Source: JBJKPP01 sp046706145
Lineage (GTDB): Bacteria; Bacteroidota; Ignavibacteria; Ignavibacteriales; Ignavibacteriaceae
Direction of reading: 5' to 3'
Length of the DNA stretch: 9,493 nucleotides
Assembly: GCA_046706145.1 (NCBI GenBank)
Contig: JBJKPP010000031.1
Coordinates: 1 to 9,493, forward strand
Shown here: piece after piece, positions 7,395 through 9,493 of the stretch
How the letters are laid out: the number at the start of each line of letters is the position of its first letter
How positions within the stretch are numbered: position 1 is the stretch's first letter
The notes under the pieces: generated by a model
What the model saw: the letters and a program-made list of their open reading frames with translations, nothing else
What the model was told of the DNA's origin: nothing
The model's database searches: none
Translations under genes and position numbers: made by a program

Positions 7395-8336
7395 ATGAGC
7401 AACTCCGAAAAATCTGATAAAGAAGAAAACCTTGACAAGGATTATGGAAGTGCATTTAGCCTTGATGAAGAAAGCAAAATTGGTTTTTCCGATGCGTTAA
7501 AAGAGTTTAAGAAGTTGGATTACAAATATCTTATCCCTGTCGGAAAGATATTTGACTCAAAACTCTTCCGTAAAAAAGCGGTTCAATGGGTTTTGTTTTT
7601 TGGTCTCCTGCCGTTAATATTTTCATGGTTTGCGGATAAGTTCGGATTAAATTTTGAAGAAGTCGTATGGCTTGTGGAAATTTATTTTTGTCTTTTCTGG
7701 GCGCTTTATTTTCACACTCTTATTGGACCAAGTAAAAATGTATGGAAGAGAGGGATTGGGTATGCATTGTTTACGGCTGCAATCGGAATTCCTATTTTGC
7801 TTTCAATTCAAACTCTGCCTGTTATAAGAAATTTATATGCAGATACAAACAGTAATAATTTTATAGAGAATTTAATTGGTTTTTTACTGGGAGTCGGAAT
7901 TTTAGAAGAAACAACCAAAGCACTTCCGTTAATAATCTTTAGTCTTCGCAAGAAAACGGTTATGACAGCAAGAGAAGGTATTTTTTTAGGATTTTTATCA
8001 GGTTTGGGTTTTGCTGCCTCTGAAGGAGTCACATATACCATTCGTGCTACGGTAAATGCAATCCAGTATGGTGCAGCCTCCGGTCAGGTGATGACATTTT
8101 TAGATAGAGTAATGACAGCTCCATTGCAGCACAGCACCTGGGCGGGAGTAACGGGATGGTTTATAGCTGCGGCATCTAAGAGAGAGAAAAAATGGCCTGT
8201 TGTTGTGGTTGGAATATTGTGTATGGCGCTGCTGCACGGATTGTATGATACTTTTTCAGATACCATAGTTGGCATTATAGTAGCAGGTGTAGGATTTGTG
8301 GTGTTCATGGGATACCTTTCTCAGAAAGATGAGTAG
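7395..8336 (+). CDS. PrsW-family intramembrane metalloprotease
   Basis: A 313-residue multi-pass membrane protein of the PrsW group (peptidase M82, related to CPBP/Rce1-type proteases). About the first 60 residues are charged and likely cytosolic. Several membrane segments follow, near 63-80, 87-110, 120-140, 158-182, 195-212, 245-262, 268-283 and 288-308. The conserved motifs are present in order: EExxK (E171, E172, K175) in GILEETTKALP, a membrane glutamate (E210) in GFAASEG, a histidine (H246) in APLQHSTWAG, and HGLYD (H281, D285). These supply the expected metal ligands and catalytic glutamates. The founding member, B. subtilis PrsW, cleaves the anti-sigma factor RsiW, but most relatives have unknown substrates and none is evident here. 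The start at 7395 has TGGAG 8 nt upstream. The divergent neighbour is the four-cysteine membrane protein. Confidence 0.88.
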   Translation: MSNSEKSDKEENLDKDYGSAFSLDEESKIGFSDALKEFKKLDYKYLIPVGKIFDSKLFRKKAVQWVLFFGLLPLIFSWFADKFGLNFEEVVWLVEIYFCLFWALYFHTLIGPSKNVWKRGIGYALFTAAIGIPILLSIQTLPVIRNLYADTNSNNFIENLIGFLLGVGILEETTKALPLIIFSLRKKTVMTAREGIFLGFLSGLGFAASEGVTYTIRATVNAIQYGAASGQVMTFLDRVMTAPLQHSTWAGVTGWFIAAASKREKKWPVVVVGILCMALLHGLYDTFSDTIVGIIVAGVGFVVFMGYLSQKDE

Positions 8337-8537
8337 GGTGATCAACATGTAGAGAACCTTTTCTTACAAGTTGTTTATTCTGCTACTGTTTATTGGAATT
8401 TGATTAGTTCTTAATAATGGAAAAGAAATCTTATTTTGAGAAAGTAGCTTGCTGTTATCCATTTATAATATTAATATTAAAGATTGTTTAAATGATTTTT
8501 TGCGGGCTTTATTTAAGGGTGAGAGTAAATAAGATTG

Positions 8538-8609
8538 TGAGCGCGGGTGGTATCGAACCACCGACCCTCTGCTTAAAAGGCAGATGCTCTACCACTGAGC
8601 TACGCGCCC
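8538..8609 (-). tRNA. tRNA-Lys (anticodon UUU)
   Basis: The minus strand folds as a complete 72-nt cloverleaf. The acceptor is GGGCGCG/CGCGCTC (one G-T pair), the D arm is GCTC-AGTGGTA-GAGC, and the anticodon arm is TCTGC-CTTTTAA-GCAGA with anticodon TTT at 8577-8575. A 5-nt variable loop and T arm GGTGG-TTCGATA-CCACC follow, and A is the discriminator base. CCA is not encoded (CAA follows), so it must be added after transcription. No integrase or attachment-site repeat is seen beside it. Confidence 0.96.
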
Positions 8610-8629
8610 AAAAAACAAATCAGAAAGTA

Positions 8630-8658
8630 AATATAAAAAAATGAATTCCCTTATACAA
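8630..8658 (-). promoter_or_regulatory. Candidate promoter of tRNA-Lys
   Basis: On the minus strand, TTGTAT (8658-8653) and TATATT (8635-8630) are 17 nt apart. The predicted start is about 13 nt before the mature tRNA 5' end, a normal leader length. It lies in the 84-nt spacer shared with the divergent response regulator gene. Confidence 0.4.
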
Positions 8659-8693
8659 ACCAATGCTTTTAATCAATAAACTAATGGGTGTTT

Positions 8694-9493
8694 ATGAATC
8701 AAAATAGTTCGAGAATCCTTATTTGTGATGATGAAGAATATCTGTGCTATATGCTGAAGGAGAGGCTCGTTGATGATGGCTATAATTCTGTGGACCTTGT
8801 TTTTGATGGCAAAGATGCAATAGAAGCTCTGAAGAAAAAAAACTACGATTTGTTACTCTTAGATCTGGAACTTAAAGAAGTACATGGAGAAGCTGTTCTA
8901 AAGTTTATCTCCGACAATGATGTTCCCACGCAGGTAATTGTAATTACAGGGCAGGCGGAACTTAGAAAAGCAATTGAATGTATTAAACTTGGTGCTTACG
9001 ATTATATCACAAAACCATATAAATATGAGCAAGTTCGTGTCTCCGTTGAAAGAGCGCTGGAACATAAAGATTTAATTGTAAGCAAAACTGCGCTTACCTA
9101 TCAATTAGATAAAGTAGTTCCACAAAATATAATAGGGGAAAGCAAAGAACTTCAAAGGGTTATAAGTCTTGCAAATAAAGCTGCTCTGTCGGATTCCAAC
9201 ATTTTAATTGAAGGCGATACAGGTACTGGCAAAGAACTATTTGCAGAATACGTACATAAACAATCCAACAGAAGAGAAAAACCTTTTGTGGTTGTCAATT
9301 GTGCATCGCTTCCGGACCAGCTTATTGAAAGTGAATTATTTGGCCACGAAAAAGGCGCCTTTACCGATGCAAAAACATCTAAGCAAGGTTTGGTTGAAAT
9401 TGCTCATGGGGGCACGTTATTTTTGGATGAAATTGGTGAATTAAGTTTAACACTTCAACCTAAGCTTTTGAGATTCTTGGAAAATGGTGAATA
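8694..9493 (+). CDS. NtrC-type sigma-54-dependent response regulator, N-terminal part (cut by right edge)
   Basis: An open frame runs from the ATG at 8694 through 266 codons to the window end with no stop. Residues 6 to about 120 are a receiver domain: acidic pocket D12/D13, phosphoacceptor D57 in LLLLDLEL, T85, and K107 in YITKPY. A helical linker leads to the sigma-54 AAA+ domain (from about 145, IIGESKELQRV). Its Walker A is GDTGTGKE (174-181), the sigma-54 contact loop is GAFTDA (221-226, usually GAFTGA), and Walker B is GGTLFLDEIGEL (239-250). When phosphorylated, such proteins oligomerise and remodel sigma-54 RNA polymerase. The missing C-terminal part should hold the rest of the ATPase and a Fis-type DNA-binding helix-turn-helix. 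No histidine kinase is in the window. Only a weak GGGTG lies before the ATG. Confidence 0.93.
   Translation, partial: MNQNSSRILICDDEEYLCYMLKERLVDDGYNSVDLVFDGKDAIEALKKKNYDLLLLDLELKEVHGEAVLKFISDNDVPTQVIVITGQAELRKAIECIKLGAYDYITKPYKYEQVRVSVERALEHKDLIVSKTALTYQLDKVVPQNIIGESKELQRVISLANKAALSDSNILIEGDTGTGKELFAEYVHKQSNRREKPFVVVNCASLPDQLIESELFGHEKGAFTDAKTSKQGLVEIAHGGTLFLDEIGELSLTLQPKLLRFLENGE

Noticed and set aside
7220..7438. Upstream extension of the four-cysteine protein (TTG 7438 or ATG 7378)
   Set aside because: It would overlap or abut the PrsW start, has no ribosome site, and reads as translated AT-rich spacer; TTG 7219 has GAGG at good spacing.
7808..8308. Two minus-strand frames (7808-8041, 8084-8308) inside the PrsW gene
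   Set aside because: They are antisense to a gene with intact family motifs and show no motif of their own.
8466..8479. 14-nt perfect palindrome made only of A and T
   Set aside because: It is too simple in composition for a claim in an AT-rich spacer, and no T tract or flanking repeat supports a terminator.
8337..8537. Spacer between the PrsW gene and tRNA-Lys, checked for a terminator, small gene or tRNA-linked integration scar
   Set aside because: I see no stem with a T tract, no coding frame with a start signal, and no repeat of the tRNA 3' end.
9208..9444. 78-codon plus-strand frame near the right edge
   Set aside because: It is a shifted-frame shadow of the sigma-54 AAA+ domain, whose Walker A, GAFTDA and Walker B motifs are in the other frame.

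Overview
The window is AT-rich bacterial chromosome. The likely source is the Bacteroidota/Chlorobiota/Ignavibacteriota group, perhaps an Ignavibacteria (Melioribacter-like) lineage. This is an inference from three things: base composition, weak or absent Shine-Dalgarno sequences at several genes, and a bacterial-type sucrose synthase of a kind known from Melioribacter roseus among others. No marker gene in the window fixes the taxonomy.

Layout from left to right. Positions 1-388 (minus) hold the N-terminal part of a CcsA/HemX-type cytochrome c assembly membrane protein, cut by the window edge. Positions 529-5983 (minus) hold a compact three-gene sucrose operon, transcribed right to left: a PfkB sugar kinase (probable fructokinase), a sucrose-phosphate synthase fused to a HAD sucrose-phosphatase domain, and a sucrose synthase. 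The first two genes overlap by 8 nt and the last two are 6 nt apart. Positions 6202-6702 (minus) encode a small exported SnoaL/DUF4440-like protein with a strong ribosome binding site. A 9-bp hairpin (6123-6147) separates it from the sucrose operon. A short minus-strand membrane protein with a four-cysteine tail (6875-7219) lies divergent to a PrsW-family intramembrane metalloprotease (7395-8336, plus). A tRNA-Lys(UUU) gene sits on the minus strand at 8538-8609. From 8694 to the right edge (plus) is the beginning of an NtrC-type sigma-54-dependent response regulator, cut inside its AAA+ domain.

The genes that clearly work together are the three sucrose genes. The SPS-SPP fusion should make sucrose from NDP-glucose and fructose-6-phosphate. 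Sucrose synthase should split sucrose with NDP into NDP-glucose and fructose. The kinase should return fructose to fructose-6-phosphate. All catalytic motifs I could check are intact in all three. The sucrose synthase lacks the plant-type uridine-recognition residues, so the pathway probably runs towards ADP-glucose and glycogen.

No intergenic stretch exceeds 300 bases. I saw no CRISPR array, insertion sequence, integrase or other mobile element. The region reads as housekeeping and storage metabolism rather than a defence or mobile island.
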